A stretch of DNA of 64,000 bases from DATCJA01 sp963734635 (GCA_963734635.1 CAVTIA010000014.1:310001-374000); one strand, 5' to 3'; shown: positions 35,355-46,996, numbered from the stretch's first letter. Numbers and translations are program-made. Notes: generated from the sequence alone by a model not told the origin.

Positions 35355-36440
35355 ATGAGTGACATTGAGTCGCCTGCGGTAAGCAACGTCGAGTCGGCCG
35401 CAGTGAGGGGGTTGGAACCGCCTGCACGATCGCTCGAGCCGCGTCCGTGGGAACGTCGCCGCCTCATCATCACTGCCGTATGCACCGCGGGCGGCGTGGG
35501 CCTTTTTGCTTACGTCGTGCGGCGCGCGGGCATTGATGAAGTCGTCAGCGGCATTCAGCGTGTTGGCTGGGGTCTGGCGGCGATACTCGCGCTGCAGGGC
35601 GTGCGCTTCGCCGTGCGCACTCAATGCTGGCGGCTGTGCATGCCGCAGAACACGCATCTGCGATTCCGGCGCGCATTCAGCGCATTCCTCGCGGGCGACG
35701 CGATCGGAAGCGTCACACCTCTCGGGCTTCTCGCCAGCGAACCCACCAAGGTCTTCCTGACGCGCCATCATCTCGCGACGCGGGATTCGGTTGCGTCGCT
35801 TGCGATGGAAAACCTGGTTTACGCCGCCTCAGTCGCGGCAATGGTGGCCATCGGACTGGTGATTGTGCTCGCGACAGTGCCGCTGCCGTCGAGTTGGTGG
35901 TGGGGATTGGTCGCCGGGCTGGCGCTGCTCGTCTCTGCAGTGTTCCTAATGCGAGTAGTAATCGGCCGGTCGGCAATGACCGGCCGCAACGCTCGCTCGC
36001 GATGGCGCGAGCAGCTCGAGCGGCTGAGGCTCGCCGTCGCCGAATTCTCCCACGCGCATAAGGAGCGCCTCTGGGTGGTATTCGGCCTCGACGCGATCTT
36101 CCATACCGTTGCCGTTTTTGAAGTGTTCCTGACGCTTCGGTGGCTGCTGGGGGATCAGAGTCCCACACTGACGCAGGCAGTTGCCTTCGAGGCGCTCAAC
36201 CGCGTCGTTACCGTAGCGTTCAAGTTCGTGCCGTTTCGCGTCGGCGTGGACGAAGCCGTGACGGGTGCTGCGGCGCCACTGCTTGCAGTCGATCCAGCGG
36301 CCGCGGTTGCGCTCGCCGTGGTGCGGAAGGTCAGGAACCTGTGCTGGAGCTTCGTGGGGCTGGCGGTTATCGTCGCCCACCCGGCCGAAGCCGTGCGGGA
36401 GACGCGTCGCCGCGGACGCGGAGACGAGCCTCGGATCTGA
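35355..36440 (+). CDS. Lysylphosphatidylglycerol synthase-type (UPF0104) integral membrane protein
   Basis: A 361-residue protein with about eight membrane helices and the family segments SAFLAGDAIGSVTPLGLLASEPTKVFL and FKFVPFRVGVDEAVTGA. It resembles the membrane domain of MprF/AglD flippases; the soluble synthase domain is absent, so a lipid-flipping role is inferred. Its last 74 bp overlap the convergent sulfatase-TPR gene. Confidence 0.8.
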   Translation: MSDIESPAVSNVESAAVRGLEPPARSLEPRPWERRRLIITAVCTAGGVGLFAYVVRRAGIDEVVSGIQRVGWGLAAILALQGVRFAVRTQCWRLCMPQNTHLRFRRAFSAFLAGDAIGSVTPLGLLASEPTKVFLTRHHLATRDSVASLAMENLVYAASVAAMVAIGLVIVLATVPLPSSWWWGLVAGLALLVSAVFLMRVVIGRSAMTGRNARSRWREQLERLRLAVAEFSHAHKERLWVVFGLDAIFHTVAVFEVFLTLRWLLGDQSPTLTQAVAFEALNRVVTVAFKFVPFRVGVDEAVTGAAAPLLAVDPAAAVALAVVRKVRNLCWSFVGLAVIVAHPAEAVRETRRRGRGDEPRI

Positions 36441-38515
36441 CATCCGCGGCACGAGACGGCTCGCCGACGATGGTCCACAGATTGGCGGCTGTCTCGTATC
36501 CTTCCCGAGTCGGCATCGCTTCTGTAAGTGCTTCGATCGTCTCTTCGACCAGCGCCGGTCGGTTCGAGGCGTGGTACAGCATCGTCAGACTCGAATACGC
36601 GTGGATGTTGCGCGGGAACGTGCGAAGCTCGGTGCGGAAATGCTCCTCCGCTTCCTGGTACCGGTCGAGCCGCTCCAACGTCTGACCGAGATTCAGCTCG
36701 AGGTCTTCAACGGCGTGTCCGTGCTGGCCGACGACCGATGCTGCTTCTTCGAAAGCGGTGAGCGCCTCCTCATAGCTGCCCTCCGCATGGAAGATCCGGC
36801 CGTCGATGAAGCGGCGCATCGGTAGCTCTGCATCGGCGCGCTCGGCCGCATCGGCGTGCATGCGCGCCGCTTCGAGGTCGTCCAGGGCAAGCGCAACGCG
36901 CGCTGCCAGCTCGTATGCTGACGCACGCGACCGGCTGTCGTGGTGATCGGCGAGCGCGGCGGCGACCGTCGCGTACGGGAGCGCTTCCTCCGGTTGACTC
37001 GCCCGAAGGAGCAGACTCGCGAGCGCGATCGGTATGTAGGGGTTGTCGGGCTCGACCACCGCAGCGGCATCGAACGCAGCCCGCGCTTCCTCGACTCGCC
37101 CCACCTTACCGAGGAGCGTTCCGAGCTGATACTGAACGACCGCCATCCGCGGGTACGCACGTGCAATCGACCGCAGCTGCGCGATCGCCGCCGGGTAATT
37201 CTTGTTGCTGGCGAGGATTGCCGCCGCTCGGTGGGTTTGCACTACCCATGCTTCCTCATCGGCTTCGAGCGGCTCTGGTTCGGCGTCGAATAGAGGAACC
37301 GCGGCAAGATAGCCGAGCGCGGCGAACTGATCTTCCTCCGCAGGCGCGATCTCGGCCGGTGGCGTCACCATCTGTCCCTCGAGCAGGCGATCGAGCTCCG
37401 TCCGAAGTTCAATCGCTCGTGAGGCGTCGACACCAGTGGACTCAATACTGCCACTGCCGGTTTCAACGTCGACTGTCTCGTCACGACCTTCGCGGACGTA
37501 TCGGTACGCCGGCGTAATCAGCGAGAACTTGCCACGCCCCCCGAAGCGAAACATCGGCGCGAGCGTTTCCGCATAAATCGGCTGCTCAGGTATACGCGTC
37601 GTATCGCCATCAAGCACGGACCTCAGTGAGCGGCCTCGCAGCCCGGAAGGTATAGGGGCGCGTACCATGTCGAGCACTGTCGGCAGGAGATCGATGTGCT
37701 GCACGGGGAGCAGCACGCGGTGACCGGCGCTGACGTTTCCGGGTTGCTTGACGACGAGCGGTACGTGAAGCGCCGCCTCGTCGAGTGATATTCCCGCGCC
37801 GGCGTCCCCTCGATCCGCTGTAATCACGATCGTCGCCTGCTCGTACAAGTCGAGCTCTTTAAGCTGCCCCACGAGGCGCGCGACCGATGCGTCGGCGGAT
37901 TGTTCGTCAACCTGCAGAAACAGAAAGAAGCGATGGCCGCGCCGCGCGCGAACCCATCGTTCGGCCGCGTCCGTCGGTACGCTCGCCGTCGCGTTCGACC
38001 ACCGGCGTGTCCTGTCCAGGTTCGGCAGACAGCTCGGCGTCGAAGAAGGAAAAGCCCTGGGCGACGCCTGATTCGGGCCGAAGGAGAAACGAGGACACGG
38101 CCGCCCCGGTTTCAAAGCCTCGACTTCGCAACAGCTCCGCGAGTGACCGTGCATCGTCGCTCAGCGCGAAGCCAGCCTCGTCTCGTACGCCATGCTCGAA
38201 CGGAAGTTGTCCGGCGAGGATCGATGCGTGCGCGGGCAGCGTGAGCGGTGAATGCGCGTAGGCACGTTCAAATACGACAGCATCAGCCGACACTGCATCG
38301 ATCGCCGGTGAGCGGCTGGTCTCGTTCCCGTAGGCCTGGAGTTCCTCGGGGTGAAGACCGTCGACCGAGATAAGGACGATCGGGCCCTGCACCGGCGTCG
38401 ATTCGCGTGCGTACCACCATCCCCCGGCGGCCGCGGCGGTTACAGCGACGGCAAATACTGTGAGGATGAGCGCGACCTGCCAGCGGCGGAGTCGGGCAGG
38501 CGAATGGCGTGGCAT
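36367..38515 (-). CDS. Sulfatase-like hydrolase fused to TPR repeats, one frameshift
   Basis: About 715 residues when one extra base near 37971 is removed. Order: membrane anchor (WQVALILTVFAVAVTAAAAG); sulfatase/phosphatase core with VLISVDGLHPEELQAYGN (metal Asp), nucleophile region AHSPLTLPAHASILAG where Ser replaces the usual Cys, and VITADRGDAGAG; then at least six TPR units (RAYPRMAVVQYQLGTLLGKV, AFDAAAVVEPDNPYIPIALA and so on). Such fusions occur in Acidobacteria; the substrate is unknown. Confidence 0.75.
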
Positions 38516-38560
38516 GCGTCGTTCTATTTTATTGCAACGTGGTTGAAGCCCAGTACACGT

Positions 38561-38880
38561 TAGCCCAGGCGCTCGCCGAGCTTCTCGCGGTACATGTGCG
38601 CATCGGCTGTCCTCATGGCGTCCTCGAGACTCTGCGCGTCGCCTGGGAGGCGTACGCTGCCAGCAGCGTCAATCCCGCCGACCAGACTCCAAGGAGCTGC
38701 GCCAGCCCGATCATCACGCTGCCGAACTGGACGTCGTCGTACCCGCGCGTCAGCAGCGTGAGCGAGCCAGCGAACAGCAGCTAGCTGCCAATCCAATACA
38801 CGATGAACGCGCGACCGCCATACACGTACGGCGTGGTGACAGTCGCGGCAGTGATCAACGCTCCGTAAGCGGCGAACACC
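38561..38880 (-). pseudogene. Decayed membrane protein fragment with a possible GGDEF tail
   Basis: Reading leftwards from 38880, one frame gives two hydrophobic segments (ALITAATVTTPYVYGGRAFI and, after an in-frame stop at about 38784, LTRGYDDVQFGSVMIGLAQL). Another frame gives DAMRTADAHMYREKLG then a stop, which resembles the last helix of GGDEF domains. The mixture suggests a broken gene. The remaining 38516-39010 region shows no intact gene. Confidence 0.4.
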
Positions 38881-39010
38881 CTGCAGTTTCTACGGACTTC
38901 GCTGAAGCAAAAGTACGGAGTAGTGAAACTCTGGAGTTGCATTTGCAGCGACGGAGTTGGCAAACATTGGGCTGAACAAGCCGAACAAGAGGTAATGTAA
39001 ATGGGGCTCG

Positions 39011-42000
39011 ATGAGCGTGCGCGCATCAGTTTCGCTGATGCGCATGAAGTTTCGCGTCAACATTCTGTTCCAGAACACCGTATTTCGGTATCTCTTCGGC
39101 ATCGCCGCGGTGGCGAGTGTGTTCGCCCTCAGGATATGGCTTATCCCGTTGACCGGAACAGGTGCTCCATTCGTGCTGTTCTTTGCGGCGGTTCTCGTGA
39201 CCAGCCTGTTTGCCGGCGTGGGGCCTGCGATTTGCGCTGTCTTGCTCAGCATGCCTCTCGGCGCCTACACATTCGTGGTGGGCGCAGGTTATTCCATTGT
39301 TCAAGCGTCCTTCCAGTCGCTCTTGTTCGCCGTTGATGGGATCGTCGTCATCTATCTGACATTTCTCACGAAAAAGGGGGCCCGGTCACTCCAAAACGCC
39401 AACCGGCAGGTGCGCGAGTCTGAGGAGAAGTACCGCACCCTGTTTGATTCGATCGACCAGGGTTTCTGCGTGATCGAGGTACTGTTCGATGACGCCGACA
39501 ACGCGCTGGACTACCGCTTTCTGGAAGTCAATCGGGTCTTTGAGAAGCAGACCGGCATCGCGAACGCCGTTGGACGCCGGATGCGCGAGATCGCGCCGGC
39601 GCACGAGGAGCACTGGTTCCAGATTTACGGGCAGATTGCTCTGACCGGCGAGCCGCGGAGGTTTGAGAATCCGGCCCATGCCCTCGGCCGGTTCTACGAC
39701 GTCTACGCGTTCCGACTCGGCAGGCCCGAGCAGCGGCACGTCGCAATCCTCTTCAACGACATCACCGAACGCAAGCAGGCGGAAGAGGCGCTGCGCAGGA
39801 CCCAAGCGCTCAACCAGGCTGTCCTCGGCTCCCTGGCGGCCAACATCGCCGTGCTCGACAGGGAAGGAAACATCATCGCAGTCAACGAAGCATGGAAACG
39901 TTTTGCCTATGAAAACGATGGCGCGGCTGTGGCTGACTGCGTGGGCGTCAATTACCTGCAAGTCTGCAGCGATGCCCCGGAGAGTAGAGGATGGAGGATG
40001 GGCGGCGCTGAATGGGATTCAGGCGGTGCTCGACGGCACACTTCACAATTTCGTACTCGAATATCCCTGCCACTCGCCGAGTGAGAAGCGCTGGTTCCTG
40101 ATGTCGGTCACACCGCTGCTTGGTGAGCGCGGTGGGGCTGTCGTCACGCACACGGACATCACCAAACGCAAGCAGATCGAGGAAGCGTTACAAGAGAGTG
40201 AAGAGCGGCTTGAGTTGGCTATGGAGGCAGGCGGGATCGGGACCTTTGATTGGAATATCCGTACCAACGCGGTCGTCTGGACGGAACAGTCGAAAGCCGC
40301 ATTCGCCCGGCCTTCGAGAGCATCTCGCGGCGTGTATGACGATTGGGCCAGGCGAGTCCGCCCGGAAGACCTGCTGGTCTGTGAGGCGAGCATTCAAGAG
40401 GTTTTCAGAAAGAAGCACCATCACTGGCAGGCGGAGTATCGAATGATGAGCTCCGATACAGCCGAGGAAAGGTGGATCAACTCCCAGGGTCATATTTTCT
40501 ACGACGCGCAAGGCGAACCGCTGCGCATGATCGGCGTCAACATCGACATCACCGAGCGTAAGCGCATCGAACGGACGCTGCAGGAATCGGAGGAGCGATT
40601 TCGGCTCACGATCGATGAAGCGCCCATTGGGATGGCACTGGAGGCGCTCGATGGGCGTTTCGTCCGTGTCAATCGTGCGCTCTGCGAGATCGTCGGCTAC
40701 AGTTCCGCCGAGCTGACAGGACTCACTTTCCAGGCCATCACCCATCCCGACGATCTCGACGCGGATCTCGCGCTCAAAGGTCAACTCGCTCGTGGGGAGA
40801 TTCCTCGATACCAGCTCGGCAAGCGCTACATCCGCAAGGACGGGACGATCGTCGATATCCAACTCAGCGCCTCGATTCTTCGTAGTCGAGAGGGCGCGCC
40901 GCTCTATTACATCGCTCAAATAGAGGACATCACAGAACGAAAACGAGCAGAAGCCGCTCTGAAAGACAGTGAACGGCGCCTTACCCTCGCGCTCGATTCC
41001 GCTCAGATGGGCATGTGGGATCTGGATCTCCTCACCGATACATCCGTGCGGTCACTCAGGCATGACCAGATATTCGGATATTCGGCGGCCATTCCGACAT
41101 GGGGAGCGGCGATCTTCATGACTCATGTTGTCCCCGAAGATCGAGAAGTTGCAAAACGAGCTTTCGAAAAAGCGTTCGCGTCCGACAACTTCGATATGGA
41201 ATGTCGAATACTTTGGGCGGACAAGTCCATTCACTGGATCTCGGCCAAGGGTCGCGTCTATCGGAACCCAAAGGGCGACCCGGTCAGAATGATGGGCACG
41301 GTGGTGGACATCACCGAGCACAAGCGCGCAGAGGAGGCGCTGCAGAGAAGCGAACGCGAGTTTCGGGAGTTGGCCGAGTCCATGCCGCAGATCGTCTGGG
41401 CCACTAGAGCCGATGGGTGGAACATCTATTTCAATCAGCAATGGGTGGACTACACCGGCCTCACTCTGGAAGAAAGCTACGGCGAAGGCTGGATCACTCC
41501 TTTCCACCCTGACGACCGGCAGCGCGCGTGGGATGCCTGGCAGCGTGCGACACAACACCGTGACACCTATTCGCTTGAATGCCGTTTGCGGCGCGCTGAT
41601 GGCGTCTACCGGTGGTGGTTGATCCGCGGGGTGCCCCTGCTAAGCGCGAATGGCGAGATCAGTAAATGGTTCGGCACGTGCACCGATATCGAACAGATCA
41701 AAATCGCGGAACAGAGGCTTAAGGAGTCAGAGGCGAAGTTTTCCGGGATCAGTTTCGATTTCTGCCGATGCAATCATCTCCATCGACGACGAGCAGCGAA
41801 TCACCATATTCAACGATGGAGCGGAGCAGATCTTTGGTTACTCGCAGGCCGAGGCGATCGGCGACTCCGCTCGGACATCCTCATTCCCGATCGGTTTCGC
41901 GAGCGCCCATCGTCAGCACGTCGAGCGGTTTGCGTCCGGCGCTGAGACCGCGCGCCGCATGGGAGAGCGCCTGACCACAATCGCTGGTCTGCGCAAGAAC

Positions 42001-43754
42001 GGTGAAGAGTTCCCGGCGGAAGCCGCGATCTCAAAGCTGCAGGTCGGCGAGAAGACACTGCTCACGGTGGCGCTGCGGGACATCACGGAGCGCAAGCGCA
42101 TCGAGGAAGAACTCAAGGATGCCAACGCATTCCTCGACGCAATCATCGAAAACATTCCCCTCATGTTGTTCATCAAGGAGAGCCAGTCGTTGCGGTTCGT
42201 GCGGTTCAATCGCGCAGGTGAAGACTTGCTCGGTTGGCCGAGGCAGACGTTCATCGGCAAGAGCGACTACGATTTTTGGCCACAGGAACAGGCCGAGTTC
42301 TTCGTCGAGAAAGATCGCGAGACCCTGAAACGCGGCACGATCGTCGACATATCCGGAAGAACCGATACAAACGCGCCATCAAGGCGTTCGCATCCTGCAT
42401 ACGAAAAAAGTTCCGATCCTCGACACGGCGGGTAACCCGATTTATCTGCTCGGCATCTCGGAGGACATCACCGAGCGAAGGCGGATTGAAAAGGAACAGC
42501 AGTTTCTGGCTGAGGTCAGCGTCGCGCTGTCTGCTTCGCTCGACTACGAGCAGACGCTGGCGACCGTGGCTCGGCTGGTCGTTCAGAATGTCGCTGACTG
42601 GTGTGCCGTCGACGTGATGGAGGAGCAAGGGCAGCTCAGGCGACTGAAGGTCGCGAGCGCAGACCCTGCCAAGGCGGCGCTTTGCGCCGTTCTCGAGCAG
42701 ATGCCGCCCGATCGAGATCTCCCTCACCTCATGCGGTCTGTGATTGAGAGCAAACGGCCCATCGTCGTCGAGCACGTGACGTCACAGTACATCGAGTCGC
42801 TTGCGCAGGGGCCGGAACACCTGCAAGCGCTCCTGGCCACTGGCCTCACGTCGTTCGTCGCGGTGCCGCTCTTGATGCGGGGACAGCCCCTCGGCGCGCT
42901 GCTGTTCGGCTCCTCGACCCCGTCTCGCGTTTACGGACAGGGCGATCTTCGTTTGGCCGAAGCGCTGGCGGACCGAGCGGCTGTGGCAATCGAGAATGCA
43001 CGTCTCTACCGCGCTTCGGTCCACGCCACCGCAACTCCGCGATCAGGTGCTCGGCGTCGTGGCTCATGACCTGCGGAATCCGCTTTCCACGATCCTGATG
43101 CAGACATCGGCACTCAAGCGTCACGGCCCGGAGCCCGAACGACGATCTCAGAAACCGGTGGAGGTCATCCACCGCGCAGCCACGCGCATGAACCGCCTGA
43201 TTCAGGATCTCCTGGATGTCGCACTCATGGAGGCAGGGCAGTTGACCATCGAGCGAGCGCGACTATCTGCAGGTGAGTTGATTGTCGAGGCGGTGGATAT
43301 GCAGAGACCGCTCGCATCTTCGTCTTCTCTTGAGCTTCGAGTCGAAGTGGACCCTGATGTTCCCGAGGTCTGGGGTGATCGGGACCGGCTCCTTCAGGTG
43401 TTCGAGAACCTCATCGGCAACGCGATCAAGTTCACGCAGGCTGGCGGTCGTATCACGGCGGGCGCGACATCGAGAGATGACGAGGTCGTCTTCTGGGTGG
43501 CAGATACGGGGTGTGGCATCGCGTCCGAGAACCTGCCCCGTGTCTTTGACCGATTCTGGCAAGCAACCAAGACAGGGCGTCAGGGCGCCGGGCTCGGACT
43601 TCCCATCACCAAAGGCATCGTCGAGGCTCACGGCGGACGCATCTGGGTCGAGAGCACAGTGGGGAGCGGGAGTACTTTTTTCTTCACGATTCCCAGAGTC
43701 TCTGCAGCGCAGGATAGACTTTCCGATCGCCGTCGACCTGATCGTGCAGCCTGA
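39011..43754 (+). CDS. Very large multi-PAS sensor histidine kinase, four frameshifts
   Basis: Corrected for one extra base near each of 39985, 41749, 42349 and 43032, this is one protein of about 1580 residues. Order: a four-helix membrane region like DUF4118 (LFGIAAVASVFALRIWLIPL); eight PAS units, most introduced by a SEE/SER-type helix and closed by DITERK motifs; a GAF domain (EQTLATVARLVVQNVADWCA); HisKA with phospho-acceptor histidine in VLGVVAHDLRNPLSTIL; and HATPase_c boxes NLIGNAIKFTQ, DTGCGIASENLP and GAGLGLPITKG. No response regulator is adjacent. Starts at 39038 and 39044 are alternatives. Confidence 0.8.
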
Positions 43755-43797
43755 ACATCGCCGCGCAAGTGAAACCTGGATCGGCGGGTCCTGCGGC

Positions 43798-44226
43798 TCA
43801 ATACATCTGATACAGCATCAGATAGATCACCACGCCCGTGACAGAAACGTAAATCCAGAGGGGGAGCGTCCATCGGGCGATGCGCACGTGACGGTCGTAC
43901 TGCGCCCGCAGACCGCGGGCGGCTGTGATGAGTGCGAGCGGCAGGATCACGGCAGCCAGTACAACGTGCGTGATCAGGATCGTGAAGTACACCAGGCGCA
44001 CCACACCGTCGCCTGGAAACGGGCGGGAGCCGGTGTTCGCGTGGTACACGACGTAGGAAATGAGGAACAGGGCGGACGTGGTGAGCGCCGCGAGCATGAA
44101 CCGTTTGTGCACCTCGATGCGGCCACGGCGGATCTGCATGTAGCCAACCGAGAGAAACACTGCCGCGGTTGCGTTGAGAATTGCGTTGAGCGCCGGAAGG
44201 TCCGCGATGTCCAACCTCAGATCCAC
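43798..44226 (-). CDS. DUF420 membrane protein of the heme A/oxidase cluster
   Basis: A 142-residue protein with four membrane helices: ALNAILNATAAVFLSVGYMQ, MLAALTTSALFLISYVVYHA, VYFTILITHVVLAAVILPLA, WTLPLWIYVSVTGVVIYLML. Histidines in KRFML..VVYHA and THVVLA suggest a heme or copper site. DUF420 proteins (CtaM-like) accompany cytochrome oxidase assembly genes. The GTG at 44226 overlaps the ctaB end. Confidence 0.8.
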   Translation of the reverse strand: MDLRLDIADLPALNAILNATAAVFLSVGYMQIRRGRIEVHKRFMLAALTTSALFLISYVVYHANTGSRPFPGDGVVRLVYFTILITHVVLAAVILPLALITAARGLRAQYDRHVRIARWTLPLWIYVSVTGVVIYLMLYQMY

Positions 44227-45161
44227 AACCGGTCGGCCACGAGCGCAGCCCACAGCAGCGGCAGGTAGGTGATCGAGAAGAGAAACAGCCATCGAGCGGC
44301 TGAAAGGGACCGCTCTCTGGCGAACCGCGCGCTCAGGACGATGAACGCAGAGCCGAGCAGAGCGGCGACGACGATGTACAAACCATCGGCAAGGCCCACA
44401 AGCGGCGGCATGAGGCTGACGGGCCAGAGGGCTGCGGCGTACAGAAGTGCCTGGCGTCCCGTGCGATGGCCGTCGGGTTCGAGCACTGGCAGCAGTGGAA
44501 TGCCTGCCGCTGCATATTCATCACGATAAAGCCAGGCGATTGCCAGAAAATGCGGCATCTGCCAGAGGAAGACGATGCCAAACAGCACGACCGCCGGCAG
44601 GGTCAGGGTACCCTCGGCAGCGGCCCAGCCGATGACCGGCGGAAGTGCTCCCGGAATGGCGCCGACCAGCGTCGATAGTGACGTCCGGCGTTTGAGCGGC
44701 GTGTACGCGAGCACGTACGTGCCCAGAGTCAGCGTCGCGATTCCCGCAGAAAGCAGGTTGACGAACGACGCGAGCTCCACGACGCCCGCTGTTGCAAGCA
44801 GAGCCGCGAACCAGGCACCTTCGGCGGAGCCGAGCCGCCCGTTGGCCACAGGCCGTCCGCGCGTACGTCGCATGAGGGCGTCAGTGTCCCGTTCCCACAC
44901 TTGGTTGAACGCCGCGGCGCCGCCGGCAACGAGTGCCGTGCCGATGAGGGTATGGACGAGAGTCGCGAGGACCACGCCTTCCGGGGAGGCGAGGTACAGA
45001 CCGGCGAGTGTCGTCAACAGTACCAGGACGTTGAGCCGCGGTTTGGTCAGCGAAACAAAATCCGTGGCACGCACCGCCAATCGCGTTGCGGTGGATGCCC
45101 ATGACCCGGCTGACGAGACGGGGGAGGAGGATGCTGTCGCCGCATGGGCAGTGGATTTCAC
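44217..45161 (-). CDS. ctaB: Protoheme IX farnesyltransferase (heme O synthase)
   Basis: A 314-residue UbiA-family enzyme with the prenyl-diphosphate motif NQVWERDTDALMRRTRGRP and the loop YTPLKRRTSLSTLVGAIPGA. It farnesylates heme b to heme O. It overlaps ctaA by four bases, so heme O passes to the next enzyme of the same operon. Confidence 0.95.
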   Translation of the reverse strand: MKSTAHAATASSSPVSSAGSWASTATRLAVRATDFVSLTKPRLNVLVLLTTLAGLYLASPEGVVLATLVHTLIGTALVAGGAAAFNQVWERDTDALMRRTRGRPVANGRLGSAEGAWFAALLATAGVVELASFVNLLSAGIATLTLGTYVLAYTPLKRRTSLSTLVGAIPGALPPVIGWAAAEGTLTLPAVVLFGIVFLWQMPHFLAIAWLYRDEYAAAGIPLLPVLEPDGHRTGRQALLYAAALWPVSLMPPLVGLADGLYIVVAALLGSAFIVLSARFARERSLSAARWLFLFSITYLPLLWAALVADRLWI

Positions 45162-46141
45162 GCTCGTGCTCCGCGGGGTGCTGGTATGTGAGATTGGCCG
45201 TCGTGCATCGAACCGACCGGATTCCGGAGCTCCGAGCTCTCACTGAATACCCCCGCAAATCGAGGGCGAAACGCGCGCAATGCCAGGACGACGGATGTTC
45301 CCAGAACCGCCGCTCCCGTCACAACGTGCAGTGAATTGATGACGTACTGCTTGCTGCTGAGCACGGTCAAGGCGCCAAGCGTAATCTGCACCGCCAGCAT
45401 GGTGAGCAGCAACAACGTCGGTCGCCGGAGTTCGGTCCGTTCGCGATGGTGATACAACACGTGGCCGGCCGTCGCGACGATCAGGAAGCTGACTACGACC
45501 GCACCGACGCGATGGGCGTAATGAATCGCGATTCCCGCGCTCCACGAGGGCGGGATGACATGCCCGAACGCGAGCGGAAAATCAGGGATCGCCAGTCCCG
45601 CGCCGGTATGCCGCATCGTCGCGCCGATCAGGATCTGGAGATACGTTGTGACCACCGTGATCGCGGTGAGCGTCTGCAGCGTGCGGTCGTTGGCGGGATG
45701 GCCTCGTCGCCAGCCGGCTGATGTCACGAGCGTGATCGTCAGCGTCAGGCAGAAGACGAGCTGAGCCAGACCAGCGTGCGCAATCGAGATTGGATCGGGG
45801 AGAAACCACAACACCGTGATGCCACCGAGAATGCCCTGCGTGACGACCGCGATCAGCGCGGCATAGCCCAGCCGGCGGACCCACGTCCGCGGCTCTGCGC
45901 GCCACAGCCAGATCGCGAGAACCAGAATCAGGAAGCCGACGACGCTCGCAATCAGGCGGTGGCTGTGCTCGTACCAGATGCCGCCCACCATCTTGTCGAG
46001 CGGAAAGCTGAACATGAACCAGCCGTACGTGTTGGGCCAGTCCGGCACCGACAGGCCCGAGCCGGTGCTGGTGACGAGGCCACCGGCATAGATCAGGATG
46101 GCAGTGGCGGCCGCAACGAGCGCGGCAAAGCGGTGAAGCAT
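45158..46141 (-). CDS. ctaA: Heme A synthase (CtaA/Cox15)
   Basis: A 327-residue protein with eight membrane helices in two halves. Conserved histidines lie in WYEHSHRLIASVVGF and AHAGLAQLVF of the first half and HYAHRVGAVVVSF and INSLHVVTGAAV of the second; the loop GSGLSVPDWPNTYG is typical. It oxidises heme O to heme A for cytochrome oxidase. No oxidase subunit genes are in the window. Confidence 0.95.
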   Translation of the reverse strand: MLHRFAALVAAATAILIYAGGLVTSTGSGLSVPDWPNTYGWFMFSFPLDKMVGGIWYEHSHRLIASVVGFLILVLAIWLWRAEPRTWVRRLGYAALIAVVTQGILGGITVLWFLPDPISIAHAGLAQLVFCLTLTITLVTSAGWRRGHPANDRTLQTLTAITVVTTYLQILIGATMRHTGAGLAIPDFPLAFGHVIPPSWSAGIAIHYAHRVGAVVVSFLIVATAGHVLYHHRERTELRRPTLLLLTMLAVQITLGALTVLSSKQYVINSLHVVTGAAVLGTSVVLALRAFRPRFAGVFSESSELRNPVGSMHDGQSHIPAPRGARA

Positions 46142-46193
46142 CAGCGTTCCTGCCTGTCCCTAGACATGCTCGGTGGTCTCAGGCGCGGCCTCG

Positions 46194-46974
46194 CTAGGTG
46201 GTCGGCTTGAACGTAAAGGCGACGTCGCGGGATTCCTTGGCGCCAATCGTTACCATCTGGGTCTGCGTGCCGAGTTTTTCGTGCCATGCCTCGACGGTGT
46301 ATGTGCCTGGCGGAAGTCCCGTCAGCGTGTACGTGCCGTCGGCGCCGGTGACACCAAAGTACGGATGATCGAGAACGCCAATATAGGCGCGCATCCACGG
46401 ATGGACGTCACACTTGAACGGCACCATGACCTCGCGAGTGCTGAATCTGTGGTTGTGGCGCATGCCCGCGAGCGGCTGTCCGGTGTTGAACTCTCGGTTC
46501 GCGGTCGGTAACGCGTGGACGTTGTGAAGCGTGGGATCGCTGTTGAGGACCTCGAACCCCTGTCCAACCTGGACTCCCACCACGTGCGGCGTGTAGCGGC
46601 AGCCTTTCTGGTCGAGCACGACCGGCGTTGACGGGACGGGAAACTTCAGGTCGCCGAGTCCGTCCTTCACATAGACGAACACGTTCTGGACCGCGCCTCC
46701 TTCACCCACGAGGACCGTTTCGTCCGAGCCAGTGGTGCCCGGTTGCCCGCAGTTCGGATCCGAGTCCATCCGAAATGTCGCCGGCTTTCGGTGGCGTACC
46801 TTCGAACGTCACCTTGCCGGTCACGTTTCCGGCCGTCGCTGGGTCCACCGGGTTGGCAATCGGGGCGCTGGCGGCAGGTGCCGCTTCCTCGGAGGTTCCA
46901 CCTCCGCACCCGACCAGCAGCGTCGACAGCAGCACGAATCCGGGGATCACCGCAACTTTACGACGACGTCTCAT
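46194..46974 (-). CDS. Cupredoxin/carboxypeptidase-like lipoprotein, one frameshift
   Basis: About 259 residues after correcting one extra base near 46773. It begins with a lipoprotein signal (FVLLSTLLVGC, lipobox LVGC), then GNVTGKVTFEGTPP, then a plastocyanin-like fold with RMDSDPNCGQ, NSDPTLHNVHALP and PFKCDVHPWMRAYIGV, whose His, Cys, His and Met could bind copper, and ends with GTYTLTGLPPGTYTVEAWHE. Placement beside ctaA suggests a role with the respiratory chain. Confidence 0.7.
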
Positions 46975-46996
46975 GCATATCTCCAACCGTTGATTA

